From RCIO01 sp040880025 (GTDB lineage: Bacteria; Pseudomonadota; Alphaproteobacteria; Rhizobiales; Rhizobiaceae): a stretch of 64,000 nucleotides of DNA. Position numbers and translations under genes: made by a program. Below, in pieces: positions 50,733-58,414 of the stretch; the stretch's first letter is position 1; each line of letters opens with the position of its first letter. The notes under the pieces are model-generated. The model ran no database searches. It was not told the DNA's origin and saw nothing but the letters and a program-made list of their open reading frames with translations. The stretch is taken from positions 1 through 64,000 of the forward strand of contig JBBDJD010000022.1 of the NCBI GenBank assembly GCA_040880025.1. The letters are read 5' to 3'.

Positions 50733-50748
50733 CGAGCTCCCGGTGGGC

Positions 50749-50806
50749 GGAATGGACGGCTGCCCTCCGTTCCGGATCGCGCGCCCGTTTGGCTTCGGCC
50801 GACGGG
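50749..50806 (+). other. tandem stem-loops between dctP and dctQ
   Basis: GGAATGGA (50749-50756) pairs with TCCGTTCC (50766-50773). A second stem, CCCGTTTGGC-TTCG-GCCGACGGG (50784-50806), has a UUCG tetraloop and a one-base bulge. They fill the 118-nt gap after the binding-protein gene; no T-tract. Likely to favour binding-protein mRNA over permease mRNA. Confidence 0.7.
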
Positions 50807-50850
50807 TGCCGGTTCGTCGGGAACCGTGTTTCGCGACAGGTGAATGAGAA

Positions 50851-51384
50851 ATGCCGGCGATCGATATCGCAATGCGCAGGATTACCGGCGGGCTCGCGCT
50901 GCTCGGCGCCGCCGGCGTGATCCTGATGCTGGTGCATGTGACGGCCTATGTCGTCATGCGCCATTTCGCCTCCGCTCCAATCCCGGCCACCATCGAGATC
51001 GTCTCCTACTATTACATGATCGTCATCGCCTTCCTGCCCATCGCCTGGGCGGAGCGGCGTGGCGACATGATCACCGTCGACGTGTTCCGTCACCTGATGC
51101 CGCAAGTTGTGAAGCGATGGGTCGACATCCTCGTCGCCCTGATCACCTGCGCCGCCTATGTGGCGCTCACCTGGACGACCTGGCTGGTCGCCATGCGCGA
51201 ATTCGGAGCGCGCAGCTTCGTCATTTCGCTCAATCTCGCATTGCCCATCTGGCCCGGCTATTGCGCGCTGCCCGCCGCGTTCGCGCTGGCCGCGCTGGTG
51301 TCGCTCTACCGCGCCGCAAATGGCGCGCTCGGCCGTGAACCCCTCGCTTCCCGCGGCGGCGCGGCAATGGGTGCGCTCGAATGA
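50851..51384 (+). CDS. TRAP transporter small permease (DctQ)
   Basis: A 177-residue membrane protein with four predicted helices (GLALLGAAGVILMLVHVTAY, IEIVSYYYMIVIAFLPIAWA, ILVALITCAAYVALTWTTWL, AFALAALVSLYRA), and the DctQ loop AERRGDMITVDVF. Overlaps the dctM start by 4 nt (ATGA), so the two membrane subunits are translationally coupled. Substrate depends on the DctP component upstream. Confidence 0.91.
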   Translation: MPAIDIAMRRITGGLALLGAAGVILMLVHVTAYVVMRHFASAPIPATIEIVSYYYMIVIAFLPIAWAERRGDMITVDVFRHLMPQVVKRWVDILVALITCAAYVALTWTTWLVAMREFGARSFVISLNLALPIWPGYCALPAAFALAALVSLYRAANGALGREPLASRGGAAMGALE

Positions 51385-52685
51385 ACCTCGCGGCCGGCCT
51401 GGTCGGACTTGCCGTCCTCTTGCTGCTGCTTGCCCTGCAGGTGCCGGTGGCGATCGCCATGATCATCGTGGCGTTCGGCGGCGTGTGGATCATGTTCGGA
51501 CTGCAGCCGGCAATCGGCGTCCTCGCCAACACGCCCTATGATTTCGTCGCCAGCTGGACCCTGTCGGCTGTGCCGATGTTCCTGCTCATGGGTTTCGTGG
51601 CCTATCACGCGGGCCTGACCGCCGGGCTGTTCGACGCCGCGAAGCTGGCGCTGCGCAAGGTGCCGGGCGGGCTCGGCATCGCTGCCATCTTCGCCTGCTC
51701 CGGCTTCGCCGCCGTCTGCGGTTCCAGCCTCGCGACCGCCGCCTCGATGGGGCGCATCGCCATTCCCGAGATGATCAAGGCCGGCTATCGCCCGAGTTTC
51801 GCCACGGGCGCGCTGGCGGCCGGGGGGACCATAGGCGCGCTCATTCCGCCGTCTATCCTGATGATCATCTATGGCGTGTTCGCCGAAACCTCGGTGACGC
51901 AGGTCTTTCTCGGCGGCATATCGGTCGGCATCCTCACCGCCATCAGCTACACGGCGGTGATCCTGATCGTAGCGGCGTTCCGCAAGGATATCGTGCCGGC
52001 GACGCCGATCGGCGTGGAAAATTTGAACGCGCGAAGCGTCGTCCGTGCCGTCTGGCCGGTTCTGGTTCTCATCATGCTGGTGTTCGGCGGCCTGTTCAGC
52101 GGCAAGTTCACCGCGACCGAGGCCGGCGCGATCGGAGCTGCCGGGGCTATTCTCATCTCGATCGTGACCGGCCGAATGAGCTGGCATGTGTTCGGCCAGT
52201 CGGTGCTCGAAACGCTCTCGACCTGCGCATCGCTCTTCATCATAGGCGTCGGCGCGGTGATGCTGACCAAGTTTCTGGGCTTAAGCGGCGTCGCCGGGCT
52301 GATCGGCGGCGCGGTGAACGATTTCGAACTGGGCTATTTCGAACTGATGCTGTTGATCGTGGTCATCTACCTGATCCTCGGCATGTTCATGGAGCCGTTC
52401 GGCGCGATGCTGGTCACGCTGCCGGTGCTCTTGCCGGTGCTCCACGCGCAGAACATCGACCTCGTCTGGTTCGGCGTGTTTCTGGTCAAGCTTCTGGAGG
52501 TCGGGATGATCACGCCGCCGCTCGGCATGAACGTGTTTGTCATTCGAAATGTCGCCGGCCAATATGCGTCGCTGACCGATATCTTTAGGGGCGTCGCGAT
52601 CTTCATCGCCGCCGATATCGTGCTGATTATCCTGCTGATCGCAGCGCCGGAACTGTCGTTGTTCCTTCCCCGGCTGATGCAATAG
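51381..52685 (+). CDS. TRAP transporter large permease (DctM)
   Basis: Main channel subunit of the TRAP system, 434 residues with about 12 helices. Family marks: PMFLLMGFVAYHAGLTAGLF, CGSSLATAASMGRIAIPEM, GGTIGALIPPSILMIIYGV, YLILGMFMEPFGAMLVTLPV and the C-terminal ITPPLGMNVFVIRNVAG. Overlaps dctQ by 4 nt. It ends the rightward operon begun by the hydratase gene or by dctP. Convergent with gntR across 155 nt that hold nothing I can support. Confidence 0.93.
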   Translation: MNLAAGLVGLAVLLLLLALQVPVAIAMIIVAFGGVWIMFGLQPAIGVLANTPYDFVASWTLSAVPMFLLMGFVAYHAGLTAGLFDAAKLALRKVPGGLGIAAIFACSGFAAVCGSSLATAASMGRIAIPEMIKAGYRPSFATGALAAGGTIGALIPPSILMIIYGVFAETSVTQVFLGGISVGILTAISYTAVILIVAAFRKDIVPATPIGVENLNARSVVRAVWPVLVLIMLVFGGLFSGKFTATEAGAIGAAGAILISIVTGRMSWHVFGQSVLETLSTCASLFIIGVGAVMLTKFLGLSGVAGLIGGAVNDFELGYFELMLLIVVIYLILGMFMEPFGAMLVTLPVLLPVLHAQNIDLVWFGVFLVKLLEVGMITPPLGMNVFVIRNVAGQYASLTDIFRGVAIFIAADIVLIILLIAAPELSLFLPRLMQ

Positions 52686-52840
52686 ACGCGGCCGCGCGCG
52701 ACCGCGAGACCGGCCCGCAACTCCTGCAGCGCGATCTCGTAGACGGACGGTCTGCTGGAGCAGGTTTTCGAATGTCCCCTGAAGATGGGTGCAATGCCGC
52801 CGGCGGGCGGGATGTTCGTCCTGCCGCAATCGGCGTTGAT

Positions 52841-53566
52841 CTAGAGCCTTTCGTGGCGGGCTTCGTTGCGCAGGCGCTGGAAGCTCATGGAAATATGGGC
52901 GCGGCGGATATAGCCCACGACCTGCAGGTCGCCCACGTCGATCGCATCGACGATATCCGCCACCTCGCGCTGGAAGATCTGGATCTCGTTCATCAGCAGT
53001 TCCCTGTACTGGCTGAGCCGCGAGGCCGTCTTCAGCCAGATGCGGGTGGTCTGGTAGTAGAGCCGCTCGCTGATCTCGCGTAGCGGCTCGTTGCCGGTCA
53101 GCGAGTTGAGAAGATGGAAAAAGTCCATGTTGATGCGCGCGAATTCCCGAGCGTCGGGGCTACCGGACAGCGCTTCGCAACGCGCCAGCATTGCTCTGAA
53201 CTTTGCAACCGTTGCCGCGTCCGGCGCGATCGGTGAAAGCTTGCCGATCAGTTCAGCGAGTTCGACACGCAACTGGTAGACCTGCTCGAGTTCATCGACG
53301 TCGATGTCGGTGACGATCGTGCCGACGCCGTGGACCGAGCGCAACAGGCCCTCAGCTTCAAGCGTAATCAGCACTGGGCGGATGGGGGTGCGGCTGACGC
53401 CGAATTCTTCCGCGAGATCCTCCTCGCGCAGCCGCTCGCCCGGCGGGTAGTCCAGCAGGCAGATGCGTGTGCGCAGAACGTTGTAGATGCGCTCGAACCG
53501 CTGGCGCGAGCCCTCGTCAGCGATGGGCGCCCCTTCTTTGTCCGCTACGGGCGTTTCATCCAGCAT
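52841..53566 (-). CDS. GntR-family regulator with FCD domain
   Basis: A 241-residue regulator: winged HTH (about 25-90, RLREEDLAEEFGVSRTPIRP) and a C-terminal FCD all-helical effector domain (about 95-225, VYQLRVELAELIGKLSP, FFHLLNSLTGNEPLREISE, VDAIDVGDLQVVGYIRRAHI). Its ATG overlaps the argE-like stop (TGATG), so it is the last gene of the eutD-argE-gntR operon. It is not the MocR/aminotransferase-fused EnuR type usual in ectoine clusters. Candidate sites TTGT-N2-ACAA lie upstream of eutD and ehuB. Confidence 0.92.
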   Translation of the reverse strand: MLDETPVADKEGAPIADEGSRQRFERIYNVLRTRICLLDYPPGERLREEDLAEEFGVSRTPIRPVLITLEAEGLLRSVHGVGTIVTDIDVDELEQVYQLRVELAELIGKLSPIAPDAATVAKFRAMLARCEALSGSPDAREFARINMDFFHLLNSLTGNEPLREISERLYYQTTRIWLKTASRLSQYRELLMNEIQIFQREVADIVDAIDVGDLQVVGYIRRAHISMSFQRLRNEARHERL

Positions 53567-54726
53567 CAACGGCTCATCCTTGTCTTCAGCTTGCCGAGCA
53601 TGTCGAGACAGGCCTGGAGCTGATCCAGCGCGATATACTCGTCGGGCTTGTGCGCTTGCGCAATCGAGCCCGGCCCGCAAATCACAGCCGACATGCCGGC
53701 GGCCTGGAACAGTCCGGCCTCGGTGCCGAAGGCGACCACGTCCGCCTCCGTCGCGCCGGTGAGTTCCGTCACGATCGCGCGGGCTTCGGATTCGGTGGCG
53801 ACTTGCAGCCCTCCAACCTCGCCGATCGTGTGGGTGACAATATTGGCGTCGGGCGACACGGCATGCATTGCGGGTCTCAATATTGTGTCGACAAAGTCGG
53901 AGAGGTCGGATTTGACAAAATCGGAATCGGACGTCTGAACCGGCCGCATTTCCCATTCCACTTCGCAGCTTCCCGCGATCATGTTGCGGGCCGCGCCACC
54001 GGTGATGCGCCCCACCTGGAGGGTGGTCCATGGCGGCTCGAAGCGGCTTCCCGCCGGCGCCCGCGACTTAAGCTGTTCGCCGAGATCGAGCAGCCGCGCG
54101 ATGTAGCGCGCAGCATATTCGACGGCATTCACCCCGCGGTCGGGTTCCGATGCGTGGCCCTCGAGGCCGGTGAACTCGGTCGTGTATTCGTAGCAGCCCT
54201 TGTGCCCCTCGATGACACGCATCTCGGTCGGCTCGCCGATGATCGCCACCGCGGGTCTGACCTCGGCTCTTGCAAGTTCATCCATCAGCGCGCGCGCGCC
54301 GAAACAGCCGATTTCCTCGTCATATGTGAAGGCGAAATGCAAAGGGCGCTTCAGCTCGGTTTCCGCGAATGCCGGCGCCATGGCCAGGCAGGCTGCGATG
54401 AAGCCTTTCATGTCGCAGGCGCCACGCCCGTAGAGAAGCCCGCCACGCTCGGCCAACGTGAACGGGTCGCTGGTCCATTCCTGCCCGTCCACCGGAACGA
54501 CGTCGGTATGGCCGGAAAGCACGATGCCGCCATCAATCTGCGGACCAAGGGTTGCGAACAGATTGGCCTTCTCGCCGGTCTCGTCGCGCGACATGGAAAG
54601 AGCCGCGCCCGCCTCGCTGAGCAGTGTCGCGGCATAAGTAATCAGTTCGAGATTGCTGTCCGCCGAAACGGTCGGGAATCCGATCAGCTCGGCCAGGATT
54701 TCGCGGGTGCGCGCGAGCGTAGTCAT
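53566..54726 (-). CDS. acetylornithine-deacetylase-like M20 peptidase
   Basis: Zinc-dependent amide hydrolase of 386 residues in the ArgE/DapE group. Metal and catalytic residues: VLSGHTDVVPVDGQEW (about 71-86), GRGACDMKGF, and TYDEEIGCFGA (catalytic Glu); the C-terminus has CGPGSIAQAHKPDEYI. Classical ArgE would serve arginine synthesis, but position between ectoine hydrolase and its regulator suggests deacetylation of N-acetyl-L-2,4-diaminobutyrate, the product of EutD, in place of EutE/DoeB. That is inference; arginine metabolism remains an alternative. Lies 15 nt after eutD and overlaps gntR by 1 nt. Confidence 0.9.
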   Translation of the reverse strand: MTTLARTREILAELIGFPTVSADSNLELITYAATLLSEAGAALSMSRDETGEKANLFATLGPQIDGGIVLSGHTDVVPVDGQEWTSDPFTLAERGGLLYGRGACDMKGFIAACLAMAPAFAETELKRPLHFAFTYDEEIGCFGARALMDELARAEVRPAVAIIGEPTEMRVIEGHKGCYEYTTEFTGLEGHASEPDRGVNAVEYAARYIARLLDLGEQLKSRAPAGSRFEPPWTTLQVGRITGGAARNMIAGSCEVEWEMRPVQTSDSDFVKSDLSDFVDTILRPAMHAVSPDANIVTHTIGEVGGLQVATESEARAIVTELTGATEADVVAFGTEAGLFQAAGMSAVICGPGSIAQAHKPDEYIALDQLQACLDMLGKLKTRMSR

Positions 54727-54741
54727 AGGCGGCGGCGTCCC

Positions 54742-55926
54742 TCAGTCCTTCACGAACAGCTTGCGGGGCCGGTTGCACAGGCATTCCGCCGGCCCGGTTT
54801 CGCGGATCAGGATACTCTCGGTGATTTCGATTCCCCAATCCTTCATCCACAGTCCCGGCATGAAATGGAACGTCATGCCGGGTTCCAGAATGGTCGTGTC
54901 ATCCTTGCGGAACGAGATGGTTCTTTCACCCCAGTCTGGAGGGTAGGACAACCCGATCGGATAGCCGCAGCGGCCCTCCCTTTCGATACCGGCTTTTTCC
55001 AGTGATCGGTACAGGGCTTCGGCCACCTCTTCCGCCCGGTTTCCCGCCCGCGCCGCCTCAAGCCCGGCCTCCAGGCCTTCGGCCAGCGCCTTTTCGGCGT
55101 TGAGGAGATATTGCGGAGGCTTTCCGAGGAACACGGTCCGGCAGAAGGGTACGTGGTAGCGGCGGTAGCAGCCGGCGATCTCGTAGAACGTTGCCGTGCC
55201 TTCCTCGAAACGCCGGCCGTCCCAGGTCAGGTGGGGTGCGGCGGCATCGGAACCGCTGGGCAGCAGCGGCACGATGGCGGCGTAATCGCCCCAGTCGTCG
55301 TCGACGCCGCGGATGGCGTCGCCGTAGATTTCGGCGACGAGGTCGCACTTCTTCAAGCCCGGCTCGACGCGCTCAATGATACCGTCGACGATCTTCTCGG
55401 AGATACGCGCGGCACGGCGCATGAAGACGATCTCTTCGTCCGACTTGACCGCGCGTTGCCAGTTCACGAGCGCGGTCGCGTCGACAAGGGTCGCGTCGGG
55501 CAGTTCGTCCTTCAGGACCAGATAGGCTTTGGCGGAGAAATAGTAGTTCTCGAGTTCCAGGCCGATCCGCTTGCCGCCATAACCGTGTTCGCGCAGGCGC
55601 GCCGCGAGCGTTTCCATGGGATGCAGCTTGTCGGACTGGATGTAGTGGTCGGTATAACTGGTGACGCGCTCGTCGGCCATCCAGACCGTGCGGACCGCGC
55701 CGTTTGCATCCTGCGAGCGGCCCCACCAGATCGGGTCGGCGTCGTGGAAGACGAGCACACCCTGGTGGACATAGAAGGACCAGCCGTCATAGCCGGTAAG
55801 CCAGGCCATGTTTGAAGGGTCTTCGACGAACAGCACGTCGATACCGCGTTTCGACATTTCGGCGCGGACCTTGCCGAGACGACGGTCGTATTCGGTGCTG
55901 CTGAATGGCAGTTGCGTGGCCGGCAT
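54742..55926 (-). CDS. eutD: ectoine hydrolase (EutD/DoeA), M24 family
   Basis: Opens the pyrimidine ring of ectoine to N-acetyl-diaminobutyrate. The 394-residue protein has a creatinase-like N-domain (about 10-150, SNMAWLTGYDGWSFYVHQGV) and a pita-bread C-domain ending PPDWGERTISF, EPGMTFHFMPGLWMKDWGIE, then PRKLFVKD, a C-terminus I associate with ectoine hydrolases. The five metal ligands of M24 peptidases are not at their usual places (for example FYEIAGCYRRYHVPFCRT instead of two Asp), so it is not a typical metallopeptidase. GGAGGGG precedes the ATG. Divergent from ehuB. Confidence 0.88.
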   Translation of the reverse strand: MPATQLPFSSTEYDRRLGKVRAEMSKRGIDVLFVEDPSNMAWLTGYDGWSFYVHQGVLVFHDADPIWWGRSQDANGAVRTVWMADERVTSYTDHYIQSDKLHPMETLAARLREHGYGGKRIGLELENYYFSAKAYLVLKDELPDATLVDATALVNWQRAVKSDEEIVFMRRAARISEKIVDGIIERVEPGLKKCDLVAEIYGDAIRGVDDDWGDYAAIVPLLPSGSDAAAPHLTWDGRRFEEGTATFYEIAGCYRRYHVPFCRTVFLGKPPQYLLNAEKALAEGLEAGLEAARAGNRAEEVAEALYRSLEKAGIEREGRCGYPIGLSYPPDWGERTISFRKDDTTILEPGMTFHFMPGLWMKDWGIEITESILIRETGPAECLCNRPRKLFVKD

Positions 55927-55968
55927 TATCCCCTCCGGACGGCGCGCCGCATCACCGCGGCGATTCAA

Positions 55969-55978
55969 TTGTGTACAT
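55969..55978. promoter_or_regulatory. candidate GntR operator near eutD
   Basis: TTGT-GT-ACAT, one mismatch from the TTGT-N2-ACAA dyad found over the ehuB promoter, 43 nt upstream of the eutD start. It also contains the palindromic core TGTACA. Inferred by similarity and position. Confidence 0.4.
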
Positions 55979-56036
55979 CTATTTGGTGTTTCGACTGTTG
56001 GAAAGCGAGATCAGCTCCACATACGCAAAAAATTCG

Positions 56037-56065
56037 TTGACAGCGTGCCTGCCTGCTGGTGTTGT
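56037..56065 (+). promoter_or_regulatory. candidate ehuB promoter
   Basis: TTGACA (56037-56042), 17-nt spacer, TGTTGT (56060-56065). The -35 is consensus; the -10 is weak (3 of 6). It lies ~58 nt before the ehuB start and its -10 falls within the palindrome at 56059-56074. Confidence 0.55.
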
Positions 56066-56074
56066 ACACAACAC
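56059..56074. promoter_or_regulatory. operator-like palindrome over the ehuB promoter
   Basis: GTGTTGT-AC-ACAACAC has perfect 7-bp arms with a 2-nt centre, covering the presumed -10 region, a position suited to repression. The TTGT-N2-ACAA core fits the short dyads bound by FCD-type GntR regulators, and such a regulator is encoded in the divergent operon. Binding is inferred. Confidence 0.6.
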
Positions 56075-56122
56075 AAAAAATTGCAGAGATTGCCGTTCAA
56101 TCCAAAAAACAGGGGAATGACC

Positions 56123-56971
56123 ATGAAAAGTGGATTTCTGAAATCCGTGCTGGCCGGCTGTGTTGGCGCTTTGACGCTCGGCGTTGTGGCTGCAAATGCC
56201 GGTCCGCTGATGGACCGGATCGAAGCCGGCGATCCTATCCGCATTGGCTTCGCAAATGAGATTCCCTTCGCATATCCAGGCGACGACGGCAGCCCCAAGG
56301 GGTTCGTCAACGTCATCACTCTGGGCGTCCTTGAGAACATGGGCTACGACAATATTGAGCCCGTGCAGACGGAGTGGGGCGGGCTTATTCCCGGCTTGCA
56401 GGCAAACCGCTTCGACATCATCACCGGCGGCATGAACATCCTGAAAAGCCGCTGCGAGAACGTCGCGTTCTCCGAGCCGATCGGGAAAATCGGCGATGCC
56501 TTCATCGTCGCTCCGGGCAATCCCAAGGGGATCGGCAGCTATACCGATATCAAGGACAGCGAAGCCGTCATGGTGACCGGCGCCGGCTACTCGAACATCG
56601 AACAGGCGAAGGCTGCCGGTGTGTCGGAGGACAACATCATGACAGTGCCCGGTCCGACCGAGATCCTCGCTTCCGTCAGGGCCGAACGCGCGGACGCTGG
56701 CGCCGGCACCTACTTCACCATGAAGCAGCTCGCCGACAGCTCGGCCGGCGCCGTCGAGGTAAGCGACCCCAATGCGATGCCCGAGGAACTGGCGAATTGG
56801 GCGGGTATCGGCTTCCGCGACGCCGACCAGGATTTCCTCGACAAGTTCAACGCCGAGCTGAAGAACTATATGGGCTCCGAGGTGATGATGTCGGCGGTCT
56901 CCGAATATGGCTACGGTGAAGGTTCCCTGCCCGGCGACAGGTCGACCGAATGGGTCTGCGCCAACCGCTAG
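56123..56971 (+). CDS. ehuB: ectoine/hydroxyectoine ABC transporter substrate-binding protein EhuB
   Basis: Periplasmic binding protein (SBP_bac_3 fold) of 282 residues: signal peptide (about 1-25, ending ANA/GPL), then DPIRIGFANEIPFAYP, WGGLIPGLQANRFDIITGGM and SRCENVAFSEPIG, close to the EhuB group. The ATG at 56123 has AGGGGA at good distance; an ATG two codons upstream is possible. Followed by two GNRA-loop hairpins, then ehuC-ehuD-ehuA. Ectoine specificity is inferred from cluster and family similarity. Confidence 0.9.
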   Translation: MKSGFLKSVLAGCVGALTLGVVAANAGPLMDRIEAGDPIRIGFANEIPFAYPGDDGSPKGFVNVITLGVLENMGYDNIEPVQTEWGGLIPGLQANRFDIITGGMNILKSRCENVAFSEPIGKIGDAFIVAPGNPKGIGSYTDIKDSEAVMVTGAGYSNIEQAKAAGVSEDNIMTVPGPTEILASVRAERADAGAGTYFTMKQLADSSAGAVEVSDPNAMPEELANWAGIGFRDADQDFLDKFNAELKNYMGSEVMMSAVSEYGYGEGSLPGDRSTEWVCANR

Positions 56972-56982
56972 CATGACAGCGC

Positions 56983-57044
56983 GGCGGGCCGGGTGACCGG
57001 TCCGCCGTTCTTCGCGGGACGCCCGCAAGGGCCCCGCATCCCGC
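56983..57044 (+). other. two GNRA-loop hairpins between ehuB and ehuC
   Basis: GGCGGGCCGG-GTGA-CCGGTCCGCC (56983-57006; 4-nt loop excluded from the next count, one G-T pair) gives a 10-bp stem with a GTGA loop, 11 nt after the ehuB stop. A second, composite stem pairs GCGGGA (57014-57019) with TCCCGC (57039-57044), enclosing GCCC-GCAA-GGGC. No T-tract. Probably an mRNA-stability or partial-termination element setting binding-protein to permease ratio. Confidence 0.8.
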
Positions 57045-57076
57045 CTTCGCGGCCTTGAGGGGAAGGTCTGAGCGGC

Positions 57077-57742
57077 ATGTCATATTTCGAATTCCTCGCC
57101 CAGTATGGCGACCGCATCCTCAGCGGCACGCTGATCACGATGCTGCTGACCGTTCTGGCCACGGTTCTGGCGGTCGTGATCGCACTGGCGGCAGGGCTGA
57201 TGCGGATGGCCCCGAACCCGCTGATCCGCGGCGTTGCGACCGTGTACATCGAGATTTTTCGCGGCACGTCATTGCTCGTGCAGCTCTACTGGATTTTCTT
57301 CGTGCTGCCGCTCTTCGGCGTCACATTCGACAAGTTCACCGCAGGCTTCGTCGCCGTCGGCATGAATCTCGGCGCCTACGGCGCCGAACTCGTGCGCGGC
57401 GCGATCCTCTCGGTCCCCAAAGGCCAGTGGGAAGCGGCGCTCGCGCTCAACATGCCGCCGGCCAAGCGCATGCGCCGTGTGATCCTGCCGCAGGCGTTGC
57501 TGATCATGCTGCCTCCCTGGGGCAACCTGCTGATCGAGCTCCTCAAGGGTACCGCGCTCGTCGCGCTGATCGCCGTCGCCGACCTGATGTTCCAGGTCAA
57601 GCAGATCAACGGCACCACCTTCCTGTCGGCCCAGAGTTTCGGGACCGCGCTCATTATCTACTACATCCTCGCCCGTTTCATTCTGACGCCCGGGATGCGC
57701 TGGCTCGAAGGCTTCATGATGCGCAAGCTGGGGAGGGCCTGA
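57077..57742 (+). CDS. ehuC: ectoine/hydroxyectoine ABC transporter permease EhuC
   Basis: Inner-membrane permease of the polar-amino-acid (HisM/GlnP) type, 221 residues, about five helices, with EIFRGTSLLVQLYWIFFVLP near the start of the domain and the EAA loop GQWEAALALNMPPAKRMRRV then ILPQALLIMLP. Pairs with EhuD as a heterodimer. ATG with GGGAAGG upstream; ehuD begins 3 nt after its stop. Confidence 0.91.
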   Translation: MSYFEFLAQYGDRILSGTLITMLLTVLATVLAVVIALAAGLMRMAPNPLIRGVATVYIEIFRGTSLLVQLYWIFFVLPLFGVTFDKFTAGFVAVGMNLGAYGAELVRGAILSVPKGQWEAALALNMPPAKRMRRVILPQALLIMLPPWGNLLIELLKGTALVALIAVADLMFQVKQINGTTFLSAQSFGTALIIYYILARFILTPGMRWLEGFMMRKLGRA

Positions 57743-57745
57743 GCC

Positions 57746-58414
57746 ATGTTCGACTGGCGCTGGGACTTCACCTGGGAAATTCTCCCCCGCCTCATCGTGG
57801 CCACGGGCAACACACTCCTGGCGGCGGGGCTCGGCTACGCCATAGCCGTCGTGCTCGGCCTTGTGCTGGCGCTGGCCCAACGCACACCCTACCGGGTGTT
57901 GACCATGGCGGTGCGCGAAGCAGTCGAGTTCATCCGCTCCACGCCGCTGGTGCTGCAGATATTCTTCGTCTTTTATGTCGGCCCGCAATTCGGCGTCCGC
58001 CTCTCGCCCTGGACCGCGGGCATGATCGCCATCGGCCTGCACTATGCCTCCTACCTGTCGGAGGTCTATCGCGGAGGGCTGGAGAGCGTGCCGAAGGGCC
58101 AGTGGGAGGCGGCGACCTCGCTCAACCTGTCCACTGCGCGGACCTATTTCCGGGTCATTATTCCGCAGGCCCTGCCCCCGTCGCTGGCCGGCATGGGCAA
58201 CTATCTGGTCGGGATTTTCAAGGATACGCCCATGCTGTCGGTCATCGGGGTGGCCGAGCTGATGCACGCCGCTACCTCGATCGGCTCGGAGACCTACCGC
58301 TACCTCGAGCCCTATACGCTGGTCGGGGTTATCTTTCTTGCAATCTCGCTGCCCACCGCCGCCGGCATTCGCCTCTTCGAAACCTGGGTGCGCAGGAAAC
58401 TGGGACTGAGCTGA
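57746..58414 (+). CDS. ehuD: ectoine/hydroxyectoine ABC transporter permease EhuD
   Basis: Second permease of the importer, 222 residues, about five helices: EFIRSTPLVLQIFFVFYVGP and the EAA loop GQWEAATSLNLSTARTYFRV then IIPQALPPSLAGMGNYLVGI, and FKDTPMLSVIGVAELM. Paralogous to EhuC. Its TGA overlaps the ehuA ATG (TGATG), giving coupled translation with the ATPase. Confidence 0.91.
   Translation: MFDWRWDFTWEILPRLIVATGNTLLAAGLGYAIAVVLGLVLALAQRTPYRVLTMAVREAVEFIRSTPLVLQIFFVFYVGPQFGVRLSPWTAGMIAIGLHYASYLSEVYRGGLESVPKGQWEAATSLNLSTARTYFRVIIPQALPPSLAGMGNYLVGIFKDTPMLSVIGVAELMHAATSIGSETYRYLEPYTLVGVIFLAISLPTAAGIRLFETWVRRKLGLS

Noticed and set aside
53467..55005. 512-codon plus-strand frame over argE-like and eutD
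   Set aside because: Antisense to two enzymes with intact active-site motifs.
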